The position numbers were made by a program, and so were the translations under genes. Below the pieces are notes generated by a model that searched no databases, was not told the origin of the DNA, and saw nothing but the letters and a program-made list of their open reading frames with translations. Positions 7,762 to 15,686 of a stretch of DNA of 32,551 nucleotides are shown here, piece after piece. Origin of the DNA: Azoarcus sp. (GTDB taxonomy: Bacteria; Pseudomonadota; Gammaproteobacteria; Burkholderiales; Rhodocyclaceae). The DNA lies in NCBI GenBank assembly GCA_031277415.1, contig JAITMK010000172.1, forward strand, positions 1-32,551. Direction: 5' to 3'. Every line of letters begins with the position of its first letter. Position 1 is the first letter of the stretch.

Positions 7762-8856
7762 TCAGTTGCGCGCCAACAACAACCCGGATTCGAGATGACC
7801 GGTATAGGGAAACTGGTCGAACACCGCCGACGCCACGATGCGATGAGTGGATTCAAGCGCAATGACGTTTTCAAGCAGTGTCACGGGATTGCATGAAATG
7901 TAGAGCATATGCTCGAAACCTCGCGCCAATGCCAGAGTCGGCGCGTCCAGCCCGGCCCGGGGCGGATCGACGAAAAGCGTCGAAAAGCGGTAGGCGTCGA
8001 GGTCGTGTTCCTGAAGCCGCCGGAAGACGCGCTCACGAGCCAGCGCAGCACTGATTTCACTGCTCGCCATCCGTGCCAGCGCAACGTTGCTCATGCCGTT
8101 GGCTTCCAGCCCCCAGCGCGCGGCGGCAACCGAGGTTTTGCTCAATTCGGTGGCAAGTACCTTGCCGAACAGCGGAGCCAGCGCCACGGTGAAATTACCG
8201 TTTCCGCAATAAAGCTCCAACAGATCACCACCCTGCCCTGCAACCTGCGCGCGCGCCCAACTGAGCATGGCGCGATTGATTTCACCGTTGGGCTGAGTAA
8301 AACCACCCTCGATCTGGCAAGTACGCAGGCGCAAACCATCGACTTCGATTTCTTCCTCCAGCCAGTCGCGCCCGATCACGATTTTTTGTCCCCGGCTGCG
8401 TCCGACCACCTGCACGCCAAAATCGGCGGCAAGCATCTGCGCAGCGGCCTCCCATTCGGCGTCAAGCCGCCGGTGATAGATGAGACTCACCAGCGCCTCG
8501 CCTTTCAGAGTGGTCAGAAATTCGATCTGAAAAATGCGTTGCCGCAAATTTTCGTCAGATTGCAGGCGCGCCCGCAGCTTCGGCATCAGGGCGCGGACAA
8601 GATCGGCAGCAGGCGGAAAATCGTCCACCGGCACGGCGCGGCGCGGGTTGGCGGGATCGAACATTGCGTAATCGAGTCTTCCGCCCGTATGCCACAAGCG
8701 AAACTCTGCCCGCAGTCGATAGCCGAGTGGCTGCGAGGCAAACTCTTGCGGCACAGGCAAGTGCACCCCGGCATCGGCGAACGAGCGGCGAAACTTTTCC
8801 ACCTTGTCGGCAAACAAGGCGAAATAACGGGCGGGATCGATGCGAGAAAGAGGCAA
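7762..8856 (-). CDS. trmA: tRNA (uracil-5)-methyltransferase TrmA
   Basis: TrmA makes 5-methyluridine at position 54 of tRNA using S-adenosylmethionine. The 364-residue product aligns from end to end with the family: substrate segment YRLRAEFRLWH, SAM motif LELYCGNGNF, FVDPPRAGLD, the nucleophilic Cys in YISCNP, and the C-terminal HLESGLL glutamate. It lacks the iron-sulfur cluster cysteines and TRAM domain of RlmD/RlmC. The start is a TTG at 8856. No upstream ATG is available and MPLSRIDPARYFALFADKV matches the usual N-terminus. It begins 26 bases after the glycosyltransferase stop, so the two may be co-transcribed. Confidence 0.95.
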   Translation of the reverse strand: MPLSRIDPARYFALFADKVEKFRRSFADAGVHLPVPQEFASQPLGYRLRAEFRLWHTGGRLDYAMFDPANPRRAVPVDDFPPAADLVRALMPKLRARLQSDENLRQRIFQIEFLTTLKGEALVSLIYHRRLDAEWEAAAQMLAADFGVQVVGRSRGQKIVIGRDWLEEEIEVDGLRLRTCQIEGGFTQPNGEINRAMLSWARAQVAGQGGDLLELYCGNGNFTVALAPLFGKVLATELSKTSVAAARWGLEANGMSNVALARMASSEISAALARERVFRRLQEHDLDAYRFSTLFVDPPRAGLDAPTLALARGFEHMLYISCNPVTLLENVIALESTHRIVASAVFDQFPYTGHLESGLLLARN

Positions 8857-8882
8857 GGGATTTGAGAACCGGTTACCGCGCC

Positions 8883-10526
8883 CTACTGCGGCCGTACTTG
8901 CAATAGATAAGCGCCGCGCAACTCATTGGTGCGCGTGTTCGGATCGAGGAACTTCCATCCGGGACGAGAAATATCGTAGTCGGGGCTATGCGCCAGCACA
9001 TCGAACAAAAACCCCCTCTCCAGTATTATCTCGTACCCCTTGGCATTGACAAACAGCACTCTCGGTTTGTCAATGGCAGCAAGATCGACGAGTGTCAATG
9101 GTTGTACGCGCCGCCGGATGGCGACATCAAAACTCGCAGCATGCCCACCGCCTTCGAGGTAATAGATGTTTTCCTTGTCGAGCCGCTGCTCCATCACCAC
9201 ATTGCCGAGCGCCGTTCCTGCCTGATATTCGAGCAGCCTCGGATACAGACTGAGATTGGTCAGCCCCCAGAACACCGCTGACATACTCACCGAAACGATG
9301 ATCAGCCTGGAGCCGCCAAACCAGCGGGGGATAGCCCAGATTCCGAGCACGAGCAGCGCCACGGCGACTACGCCGATCACCCAGTCCTGCAAAGGGAACA
9401 TCCAGACGTTGAAAACGATAGCCGCATCCACTATCAGCGCAAAGACCACGTATTGCACTTGCCACAACCTGCGCAAACATTCCGGATGCCTGATCCGCGC
9501 GGGAAGCCAGCCCGCGAGCAGGAGAGCAAAAAAGGGCAGCAGAACACTCACGTAATGCGTCAGGTTGAACCATGCCAGCGACAGAAAAATGAACACCGTC
9601 ACGATGACGCCCAGCGTGACGGCATCGCCCTGCGCACGGGGCCAATAGCGGTCATTTGCAAGCCGCAACGCGCCGGAAACCAACGACCACAGCGCAATAG
9701 CCGACCAGGGCAGGAAAACCCACAAATAAGTGTAGTAATAGAAGAACAGATCCCTGCCTTTTCCGTCGGGCAAGTTGGCCTGCTTCTCGGCGCCTTGCAG
9801 CCACAGGAAAAACTTCATCAGATCATCCATGCCAAACTGCTCGTGGTAAGCGTAAAGCAGCGGCGAGGCAAATAGCAGGACAAACAGCGGCAATAGCAGC
9901 CAGAACGGATCAAAAATCCGCCGCCATTCGAGCCGGTAAACGAGGTAAAGAAGCACGGCGGCAAGCGGCAATATCATGCCAATCAGTCCCCTTGCCGCCA
10001 GGCCGAGTGCCAGACCGGCCCCGGCCACGACGAGATGTGCGCGAGCCGAGAACTTGTTTTCATCGGTAACAAAAATGAACAACTGGCATGTCGCAAAAGC
10101 AACAGATCCGATGAGCAGGGTATCCATGTCCGCTGTGTTGTTGGCGAACAGGAACGCGAACGAACTCGCCAGGATCACGCCCGCCAGCCGGGCAACCGTT
10201 TCGTTGTAGAGAATCGAGCCAAGCCGGACGGTGGAATAGATGGCCAGAACGGAAAACAGCAGGGACGGCAGTTTGTAGGCAACCACAGTAACGCCGAAAA
10301 GTTCGAACGAAAGCGCGGTCAACCAGAACAGTAAAGGCGGCCCTCCCTGATATTCCTGCCCCTGAGTCGTGAACTGCGTCCACTTGCCTCCTTCGAGAAT
10401 ACCGAGCGCAATGTCAGCATACCCGGCAGAGCCTCCATCCAGCGGAGGCACGATTGCTCCGGCCAGCCAGGCCAGCAGCAACATCAGATAACAGGCCAGA
10501 GCAGCACGAGGGCTGAGAACCCGCAC
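8883..10526 (-). CDS. GT39/ArnT-like membrane glycosyltransferase
   Basis: This 547-residue polytopic inner-membrane protein resembles the ArnT/PMT superfamily, which transfers a sugar from a polyprenyl phosphate carrier to lipid A or another envelope acceptor. Evidence is the first periplasmic loop (YADIALGILEGGKW), then GGPPLLFWLTALSFELFG and about a dozen hydrophobic segments, with a soluble C-terminal part. The canonical DE(x)RYA start of the loop is replaced by LDGGSAGYADIA, so the exact acceptor and donor cannot be assigned. I chose the GTG at 10526 because GGAGG lies six bases before it. An earlier in-frame GTG at 10553 has no such signal. The Shine-Dalgarno lies inside the last codons of the preceding epimerase remnant. 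Confidence 0.8.
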   Translation of the reverse strand: MRVLSPRAALACYLMLLLAWLAGAIVPPLDGGSAGYADIALGILEGGKWTQFTTQGQEYQGGPPLLFWLTALSFELFGVTVVAYKLPSLLFSVLAIYSTVRLGSILYNETVARLAGVILASSFAFLFANNTADMDTLLIGSVAFATCQLFIFVTDENKFSARAHLVVAGAGLALGLAARGLIGMILPLAAVLLYLVYRLEWRRIFDPFWLLLPLFVLLFASPLLYAYHEQFGMDDLMKFFLWLQGAEKQANLPDGKGRDLFFYYYTYLWVFLPWSAIALWSLVSGALRLANDRYWPRAQGDAVTLGVIVTVFIFLSLAWFNLTHYVSVLLPFFALLLAGWLPARIRHPECLRRLWQVQYVVFALIVDAAIVFNVWMFPLQDWVIGVVAVALLVLGIWAIPRWFGGSRLIIVSVSMSAVFWGLTNLSLYPRLLEYQAGTALGNVVMEQRLDKENIYYLEGGGHAASFDVAIRRRVQPLTLVDLAAIDKPRVLFVNAKGYEIILERGFLFDVLAHSPDYDISRPGWKFLDPNTRTNELRGAYLLQVRPQ

Positions 10527-10528
10527 GG

Positions 10529-10834
10529 TCAACCTCCGTAGTAAGTGCGACACCAGTCAACAAAGCGCCCTGCTCCGTCGCGTATGCCGGTAGCGGGTTT
10601 AAAGCCTGCCCAGACGCCGAGTTCCGAAACATCGGCATGAGAAGCAGGAGCGCCGCCATCCTGTATCGGCATAAAATTCTTGCACGCCGCTTGCCTCAGG
10701 CGGTTCGCCTTGAGGGAAGGATCGTAACAATCGTTGAGGTTGTCGAGTCCGAGCACCTCATCACCACGCGCGAGCAACCGTTCGGAGACGTGCATGCCGA
10801 TGAAACCAGCGGCACCTGTGACGAGAATTTTCAT
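10529..10834 (-). pseudogene. UDP-glucuronate 4-epimerase-like remnant with internal deletion
   Basis: The 101-codon ORF joins both ends of a short-chain nucleotide-sugar epimerase of roughly 320-340 residues. Residues 1-52 give the Rossmann N-terminus, [13 protein letters not shown] and [17 protein letters not shown]. Residues 53-101 match the family's C-terminus, [25 protein letters not shown] and [11 protein letters not shown]. The middle, including the YxxxK and substrate-binding parts, is missing, so it cannot be an active epimerase. The junction is in frame. The stop is two bases before the glycosyltransferase start, and the retained 3' end carries that gene's ribosome-binding site. Confidence 0.85.
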
Positions 10835-11157
10835 ACGCAGGGCAATAGCGACATGAGAAGAGGTAGCGATTATCGCACGCTCCTGCCCTCCCCGGCTTTT
10901 CGCAACGACGAATGAACACAACAATATACATAAGATTCCCTGCAAAACCCCTTCTGTCATTGCAGCGCGCAGCGAAGCGAAGTCGCAGAATCCAGACGTT
11001 GCATGGATCCTGCGGAATCAAACAGGATGACAGGTGGTAAAAACGGAGGTAATGCAGAGTTTTCGCAGAGACAATATATGCTTTATTATCGCCTTACTTC
11101 TTTTTGCAGACAGAAACCTTATACTTCCCTTCCCAGTTGCCCTTGCGACACAACCCG
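10835..11157. other. Divergent intergenic region before waaA
   Basis: This 323-base gap separates the minus-strand epimerase remnant from waaA. Its middle is family B repeat copy 2 (10941-11059). A TATACT at 11120-11125, about 33 bases before the waaA ATG, could be a -10 box, but I find no good -35. An AT-rich run at 10910-10935 may hold a promoter for the minus-strand genes. No small ORF is convincing. Confidence 0.5.
10941..11059 (+). repeat. Family B palindromic repeat, copy 2
   Basis: Begins TGCAAAACCCCTTCTGTCAT and ends AATGCAGAG, like copy 1. The inner arm has diverged (GCGGAATCAAACAGGATGAC). Same orientation as copies 1 and 3. Confidence 0.85.
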
Positions 11158-12441
11158 ATGCCGCTGTTCCAGCGTCTGCTGCTCCTCCCCTACAACCTGC
11201 TTTGGTTACCTGCTCTGCCCGCCGCGCTTTGCAGGCTGTTCTGGCGCTCGCGCAAGCAACCCGGCTACCTGCATCATCTCCAGGAGCGTTTCGGCGGCTA
11301 CTACGTGCGCACACCGCTTCCGGTGATCTGGGTGCACGCGGTTTCGCTGGGCGAGACGCGCGCAGCCGAACCGCTCGTACACGCCCTGCTCGAACGCTGG
11401 CCTGAACATACCGTCGTGCTCACCCACATGACGCCCACCGGGCGCGCTGCCTCGGAGGCGCTCTTTGGCGACAACAGCCGAGTGTTGCGCGCCTATCTGC
11501 CTTACGATTTCGAGCCGTTCGTTACGCGCTTCCTGCGCCACTTCCGCCCGGTGGCCGGCATCGTCATGGAAACCGAACTCTGGCCGACGTTGCTCACCAC
11601 CTGCCAACGACGCGGCGTTCCCGTTCTGCTTGCCAACGCCCGCCTGTCGGAACGTTCGGCGCGGCGCTACGCGCGCTTTCCTGCACTGACCCGCCTCACC
11701 CTCGGCGCGCTCACGGCCATCGGCGCACAAAGCGCCGCCGATGCCGCACGCCTCACGACACTGGGCGCGCGCCGGGTCAGCATCACCGGAAACATCAAAT
11801 TCGACGTCGAACCGTCACGCGAAATGCTTGCCCTCGGCGCAGACTTCCGCGCACGCCGGGGAACGCGCCCGACGATCTTCGCCGCCAGCACACGCGAAGG
11901 CGAAGAGGAAGCCATTCTCGATGCTTTCATCCGCACCGCCTCTTCCGCAAACCCGGAAACCCTGTTCATTCTCGCGCCGCGCCATATACAACGTTTCGAC
12001 GAAGTCGAGGCGCTGATTCGCGCGCGTGGGCTCACCGTATCGCGGCGTTCCGCCATCGCTCCCCAACCGATCAACACCCAGGTCTGGCTTGGCGATTCGG
12101 TTGGCGAAATGTTTGCTTATTACACGGCAGCCGACGTCGCCCTGATCGGCGGAAGCTGGCGGCCCTTCGGTGGGCAGAATCTCATCGAAGCCTGCGCCGT
12201 GGGCACACCGATCCTGCTCGGGCCGCATACGTACAACTTTCAGCGCGTCGCCGACGAAGCAGTCGAGGTCGGCGCCGCCCGCCGTTACGACGATATCGAT
12301 ACGGCCATGCGTACTGCTTTCGCCCTGCTGGAAGACCCCGCCGCACGCGCGGCAATGTCGGAAGCCGGTCGCACATTCGCGTCCATCAACCGCGGCGCAA
12401 CCGCGCGTACCATCGCCCTGCTCAACGAACTTGGGCTGTAA
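11158..12441 (+). CDS. waaA: 3-deoxy-D-manno-octulosonic acid (Kdo) transferase WaaA
   Basis: WaaA (KdtA) adds Kdo from CMP-Kdo to lipid IVA at the cytoplasmic face of the inner membrane, an early step of LPS core assembly. The 427-residue product has an N-terminal membrane anchor (about residues 3-20), then RFG at the start of the Kdo-transferase domain, VHAVSLGE, VMETELWP, ITGNIKFD, and the GT-B nucleotide-sugar segment GGSWRPFGGQNLIEA followed by GPHTYNF. I chose the ATG at 11158 (MPLFQRLLLLPYNLLW) because it matches family N-termini. An in-frame ATG at 11104 would add 18 atypical residues. Neither has a clear Shine-Dalgarno. It stands divergent from the glycosyltransferase genes, so an envelope role for the neighbourhood is likely. 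Confidence 0.95.
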   Translation: MPLFQRLLLLPYNLLWLPALPAALCRLFWRSRKQPGYLHHLQERFGGYYVRTPLPVIWVHAVSLGETRAAEPLVHALLERWPEHTVVLTHMTPTGRAASEALFGDNSRVLRAYLPYDFEPFVTRFLRHFRPVAGIVMETELWPTLLTTCQRRGVPVLLANARLSERSARRYARFPALTRLTLGALTAIGAQSAADAARLTTLGARRVSITGNIKFDVEPSREMLALGADFRARRGTRPTIFAASTREGEEEAILDAFIRTASSANPETLFILAPRHIQRFDEVEALIRARGLTVSRRSAIAPQPINTQVWLGDSVGEMFAYYTAADVALIGGSWRPFGGQNLIEACAVGTPILLGPHTYNFQRVADEAVEVGAARRYDDIDTAMRTAFALLEDPAARAAMSEAGRTFASINRGATARTIALLNELGL

Positions 12442-12464
12442 CGTTTCGATCCTCCCGGCCCGGT

Positions 12465-12517
12465 TTTGAGTCACCTCTGCCTTCGGCGCCAAGTGATGCT
12501 TTGTCGCACTTGTTCAA
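12465..12517 (+). repeat. Family A element, copy 4 (internally deleted)
   Basis: TTTGAGTCACCTCTGCC is joined directly to TTCGGCGCCAAGTGATGCTT and ends TGTTCAAG. Both outer ends of the family A element are kept while most of hairpins 1-3 is lost. It lies 23 bases past the waaA stop. A further scrap, GAGTCACCCCTGCC, lies at about 28590 between nudix and dut. Confidence 0.65.
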
Positions 12518-12624
12518 GAAACGCGGCAATGCTTCAAATTGCATCCAAGTGACTTCGGTCACGGTCAACAAGCATTCACACGTTACAATGGCCCTTGTTT
12601 TTAAACTGTCTCCCGAGGCCGACC

Positions 12625-12921
12625 ATGGATCACGCTGCCCCACGAGATCGTCGCCTGGATCGCCGCATCCCCGTCGGCTGCCCCGCCTGTATCCGTCCGA
12701 ACGAGGGCGAGGAAATCACCGCGGAATGTACCGAACTGAGCGTAAGCGGGATGACCTTGCGCGCCAGTTACGTCCCCATTGAGGGCGAAGTCGTCGAAGT
12801 CGTGATTGCCTCCCCGAACGACAGCATGGATCGCCCTCCCCTGGTGAAGCGTCTGCGCATAATCAGGTGCCACGCGCTGGATAGCGGGCAGTACGAAATC
12901 GGCGGTTCCATCGTCCACTGA
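12625..12921 (+). CDS. PilZ-domain protein
   Basis: This 98-residue single-domain protein matches PilZ, a cyclic-di-GMP receptor fold. The RRLDRRIPV segment supplies the Arg-x3-Arg part of the binding switch, and CTELSVSGMTL corresponds to the D/NxSxxG motif with the first residue changed to Glu. A final beta-rich segment ends in EIGGSIVH. I chose the ATG at 12625 because it places RRLDRR near the N-terminus as usual. The in-frame ATG at 12595 adds unrelated residues. With the altered D/NxSxxG residue, c-di-GMP binding is likely but not certain. It is a stand-alone gene, and no motility or pilus genes are beside it. Confidence 0.8.
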   Translation: MDHAAPRDRRLDRRIPVGCPACIRPNEGEEITAECTELSVSGMTLRASYVPIEGEVVEVVIASPNDSMDRPPLVKRLRIIRCHALDSGQYEIGGSIVH

Positions 12922-12990
12922 ACAAAACGGGTTCTTCAAACCTGCCTCAAACGGATACGCCGACAGCGGCGTGCCCGTCGTGCGTCAGCT

Positions 12991-13494
12991 TTACCCGCGC
13001 TTCGCGCGGCGAAAACGCCAAACCACCCAGGGCGTCACAATCACGATCCCGGCAAATGTGATGAGACCCCAATTGGCAATCGACAGACCGAAAAACGTCC
13101 AATCGACGGCACTGCAATCGCCTTCGCCCCGGAACAGTTTTGGCAGAAGTTCGGTCAGCGGAAAGTTTTCCAGCATGTATTCAAGACCGGGGCCACATCC
13201 CATCGTTTGCGGCGGATAGAGTTGCAACCAGCTTTGCCGCGCCGCAACTCCCCCTCCGATCAGAGCCGCGAGCGTAACCAGTACCCCATAGAGAATCGCG
13301 GCCCGATTGTGAAGCGCGCCAACCAGCGCAACAAGCCCAACCCCCAACAGGGCATAACGCTGCATGATGCACATCGGGCAAGGTGCGACTCCCTTCATCG
13401 ATTGCAGATAGACGATCCCGAACAACATCTCGCCGATGCACAGTGCGAACAGGGCAAAGAAGTACAAGCGAACAGGCTGGCGCAACAACGGCAT
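12991..13494 (-). CDS. dsbB: Disulfide bond formation protein B
   Basis: DsbB is the inner-membrane oxidase that re-oxidises DsbA and passes electrons to quinone. The 167-residue product has four hydrophobic segments and both cysteine pairs: CPMC in the first periplasmic loop (about residues 39-42), and a second pair around GCGPGLEYM and RGEGDCSAVDW in the second loop. The ATG at 13494 has GGAGAG about eight bases upstream. A longer reading adds 25 basic residues without a start signal. The next gene upstream is the AT-rich DUF3592 pair, which seems unrelated. Cysteine-rich substrates are not obvious in the window. Confidence 0.95.
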   Translation of the reverse strand: MPLLRQPVRLYFFALFALCIGEMLFGIVYLQSMKGVAPCPMCIMQRYALLGVGLVALVGALHNRAAILYGVLVTLAALIGGGVAARQSWLQLYPPQTMGCGPGLEYMLENFPLTELLPKLFRGEGDCSAVDWTFFGLSIANWGLITFAGIVIVTPWVVWRFRRAKRG

Positions 13495-13589
13495 GAAGAC
13501 TCTCCAAAAAATTACGCGGAAACGAATGCTGTTCTTGTAGATTTTACATCGCCGATTCTGCGATTTCACCGCATGAAAAGAGAATGTAA

Positions 13590-14588
13590 TTATTCTATTG
13601 AAAAAACAGCATGATCCAGTTCGTTGTTGCTCGGCTTCCTGTCCAAAATCTGTTTGGGGAGTCCAAGTAACGTCAGATACAGGTCCATTCCAACCACGAT
13701 TGCACTTTCATCATCTGGCATACAGTAAACCTCGACAACGCTTCCTGGTTGAACGAAAGGAAGTATCCTCTTTGACACATTCATGTTCTTGGTTACGCAG
13801 TATGTGCTGCCTGTTTCGGGTCGCGTCACGCTTATTTGCAAAATCATGTTTATACCAAAATCCAATAAATAGAATTTTTCAGCATCTTTTAGTTCATTTT
13901 CATATACAACCTGTGCCGAGAGAATGACGCCAACTGTTTTCACCCCATATTCAACAATGTCAATTTCTTCCTTTTTGATCAAATAGTTCGAGAGCAAATA
14001 GCCATAAAAGGCGGGCTTTAACGCTTCTTCATTTTCAACACGAGTTATCAGATTTTTCTTTGGATTTTCTGGATTATAACGAACTGTAACTTGCATTCCT
14101 TCTCGGTAACTGAGCGCTTTTACACTATTGTCTGTCATTTCAAAAGTAATCCTTTGCCCTTCGATTGTATTGAATGCTATCAAGGTTGTTGTATAGCGAC
14201 CGGCATGATGTACACAAATAAAACTTCCAATAACAAGAGGCCACTTCCTAGCTTTTTTATGCAACCGATCCGTAAAGTAAAGAGTAATTCCAAAAATTAT
14301 TAATATCATTCCTAAGGAAAAAAGACCGAATGAAAAATTTCCAAAACTTAAAATTCTAAAACTTAAAACAAACAAAATAAAACTGGCTACTACAAGAATT
14401 ATTGCCGACCGTCTTTTGTCTTCATTAATACTAATAAAGCTATTATAAAATATCAGGAGTAGACCTGCAATATCCAAGAAAATGCATACAATATAAAACA
14501 AAAGAGCAGTATCATCATGAACATTGAAACCCGTGACTATAGTAAGCGATAGACCGAGGATCAGTAGAATTATGCCTGCTTCCTTCAT
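13590..14588 (-). CDS. Membrane DUF3592-type protein, paralog A
   Basis: This 332-residue protein of unknown function begins with four hydrophobic segments (about residues 5-20, 28-50, 62-80 and 84-105). A soluble part follows that resembles DUF3592: WPLVIGSFICV, FNTIEGQRITF and VRYNPENPKKN. A second module (about 215-320) starts EYGVKTVGVILSAQVV and ends with PGSVVEVYCMPDDESAIVV. The whole plan repeats in the adjacent smaller gene, so the two are paralogs. Its DNA is clearly richer in A+T than its neighbours dsbB and mtnA, which suggests acquisition by transfer. It lies 93 bases after paralog B, so an operon is likely. Confidence 0.7.
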   Translation of the reverse strand: MKEAGIILLILGLSLTIVTGFNVHDDTALLFYIVCIFLDIAGLLLIFYNSFISINEDKRRSAIILVVASFILFVLSFRILSFGNFSFGLFSLGMILIIFGITLYFTDRLHKKARKWPLVIGSFICVHHAGRYTTTLIAFNTIEGQRITFEMTDNSVKALSYREGMQVTVRYNPENPKKNLITRVENEEALKPAFYGYLLSNYLIKKEEIDIVEYGVKTVGVILSAQVVYENELKDAEKFYLLDFGINMILQISVTRPETGSTYCVTKNMNVSKRILPFVQPGSVVEVYCMPDDESAIVVGMDLYLTLLGLPKQILDRKPSNNELDHAVFSIE

Positions 14589-14681
14589 GTTACGATTCCT
14601 TATGCATTTCAGTGGTCAACGATGAAGATACCCAATGTTTTTGAAGCCGAACAATTGCTTCTTTTGAATTATAGCTTAGTT

Positions 14682-15419
14682 TCATATTCTTATCGTAATA
14701 TTTTTTTCATTCCCGGGCATATAGAAAACATCCAGTCTGTTGCCAGGTCGAACGTAAGGCAGTATGCTTTGAGGCACCGCCCTGACTACCGTTGCATGAT
14801 ATGTTTCACCGCTTACAGAAAGCATCACTTTCACTTCAAAAGTCATTTCTGCGCAACTGTTTATTATCCGACCAGTTGGAATTGCTGATAGAATTTCGCC
14901 TCTAGCCTTTACTCCATTTTTTGATATCTCTATTTCCTTCTCTGTAAGCATTCCGCTTGCAACCCAATGCGCATTGAGAGCGTGTTGCAGTGTTTCTATA
15001 TTTTCATCAATTGCTATTGTTATCTGCCTTGGATTATCTGGGTTATATCGAAGCGGAATTGGGTTTCCGGGTTGAACTTGCGGGGCGACTTCCTCCAAGT
15101 CCAGCAAGTAGTCATCCTTTTTAACAGTTATCAACTGCCCCTCGATTGTTTTGAATTGTACTGTTACGGCCGAATCTGGATTCTTGTATACATGAAGAAT
15201 AGTCCCAATCACCAAAGGGCATCCTTCCAATTCCATACCAGAAACCCTTTTATAATATGAAATAATCGCAACTACAACTACCCCGCCCATAGTTCCGAGA
15301 AACACGCTAATAACGCCGAAGTATCCGTTGAATATTGCAACGATTGAACCTCCCAACAATGCAAAAGCAATAACTAAACACACAAAGTCTTTTGTTTGAA
15401 AACTAATGATTTTACTCAT
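14682..15419 (-). CDS. Membrane DUF3592-type protein, paralog B
   Basis: This 245-residue protein has two N-terminal membrane segments (about residues 10-30 and 33-55), a DUF3592-like module (CPLVIGTILHV, FKTIEGQLITV, IPLRYNPDNPRQ), and a second module starting KNGVKARGEILSA and ending with RPGNRLDVFYMPGNEKNI. It matches paralog A module by module but lacks two of its membrane segments. The start ATG overlaps the stop of an upstream zinc-ribbon gene by four bases, which fixes the start and implies coupled translation. Function is unknown for the family. It is AT-rich like paralog A. Confidence 0.75.
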   Translation of the reverse strand: MSKIISFQTKDFVCLVIAFALLGGSIVAIFNGYFGVISVFLGTMGGVVVVAIISYYKRVSGMELEGCPLVIGTILHVYKNPDSAVTVQFKTIEGQLITVKKDDYLLDLEEVAPQVQPGNPIPLRYNPDNPRQITIAIDENIETLQHALNAHWVASGMLTEKEIEISKNGVKARGEILSAIPTGRIINSCAEMTFEVKVMLSVSGETYHATVVRAVPQSILPYVRPGNRLDVFYMPGNEKNITIRI

Positions 15420-15544
15420 GGTGTATCTTCCGCCGCAGGCGTTGCCGACCCCAATCCTTCAAACGGCCCCTGACGCCCACAGTTCGGGCAGGCGGACGCA
15501 AGTCCAGGAATTTCTTTCTGGCAATCTGGGCAAACGATCAACAT
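15416..15544 (-). CDS. Small zinc-ribbon protein, 42 aa
   Basis: This 42-residue ORF has two CxxC-type knuckles, CPDCQKEIP and CPNCG, spaced as in zinc-ribbon domains, followed by a short disordered Gly/Ala/Pro tail. The reading is ATG to TGA, and the TGA overlaps the ATG of DUF3592 paralog B (ATGA). A TATAAT box lies about 30 bases upstream. Zinc ribbons of this type often head membrane or secretion proteins as a fused domain. Here it is a separate gene translationally coupled to one, so partner or regulator roles are inference. It is easy to miss because of its size. Confidence 0.75.
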   Translation of the reverse strand: MLIVCPDCQKEIPGLASACPNCGRQGPFEGLGSATPAAEDTP

Positions 15545-15573
15545 GACAATTCAGACAGTGCACGAAATTGCTT

Positions 15574-15579
15574 ATTATA
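15574..15579 (-). promoter_or_regulatory. Candidate -10 box of the zinc-ribbon/DUF3592 operon
   Basis: TATAAT on the minus strand, inside TTGTATAATAAGC, lies about 30 bases before the zinc-ribbon ATG. No good -35 hexamer is visible at 16-18 bases (GATTCT is the nearest), so the promoter may need an activator or be weak. An eight-G run at 15641-15648 lies further upstream. Confidence 0.45.
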
Positions 15580-15686
15580 CAATGCCTTAGCGTGAAAGAA
15601 TCGCCATACACCTTCCAGCCTCAAGTTTCTTTCATCATCAGGGGGGGGCACCAACCGCCATGATTGTTAGGGCAGAACGGCCAAAA

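Noticed and set aside
15641-15648. Run of eight Gs as a phase-variation tract
   Set aside because: It lies in a gap outside any coding frame and about 60 bases upstream of the candidate -10 box. A single tract of this length is weak evidence.
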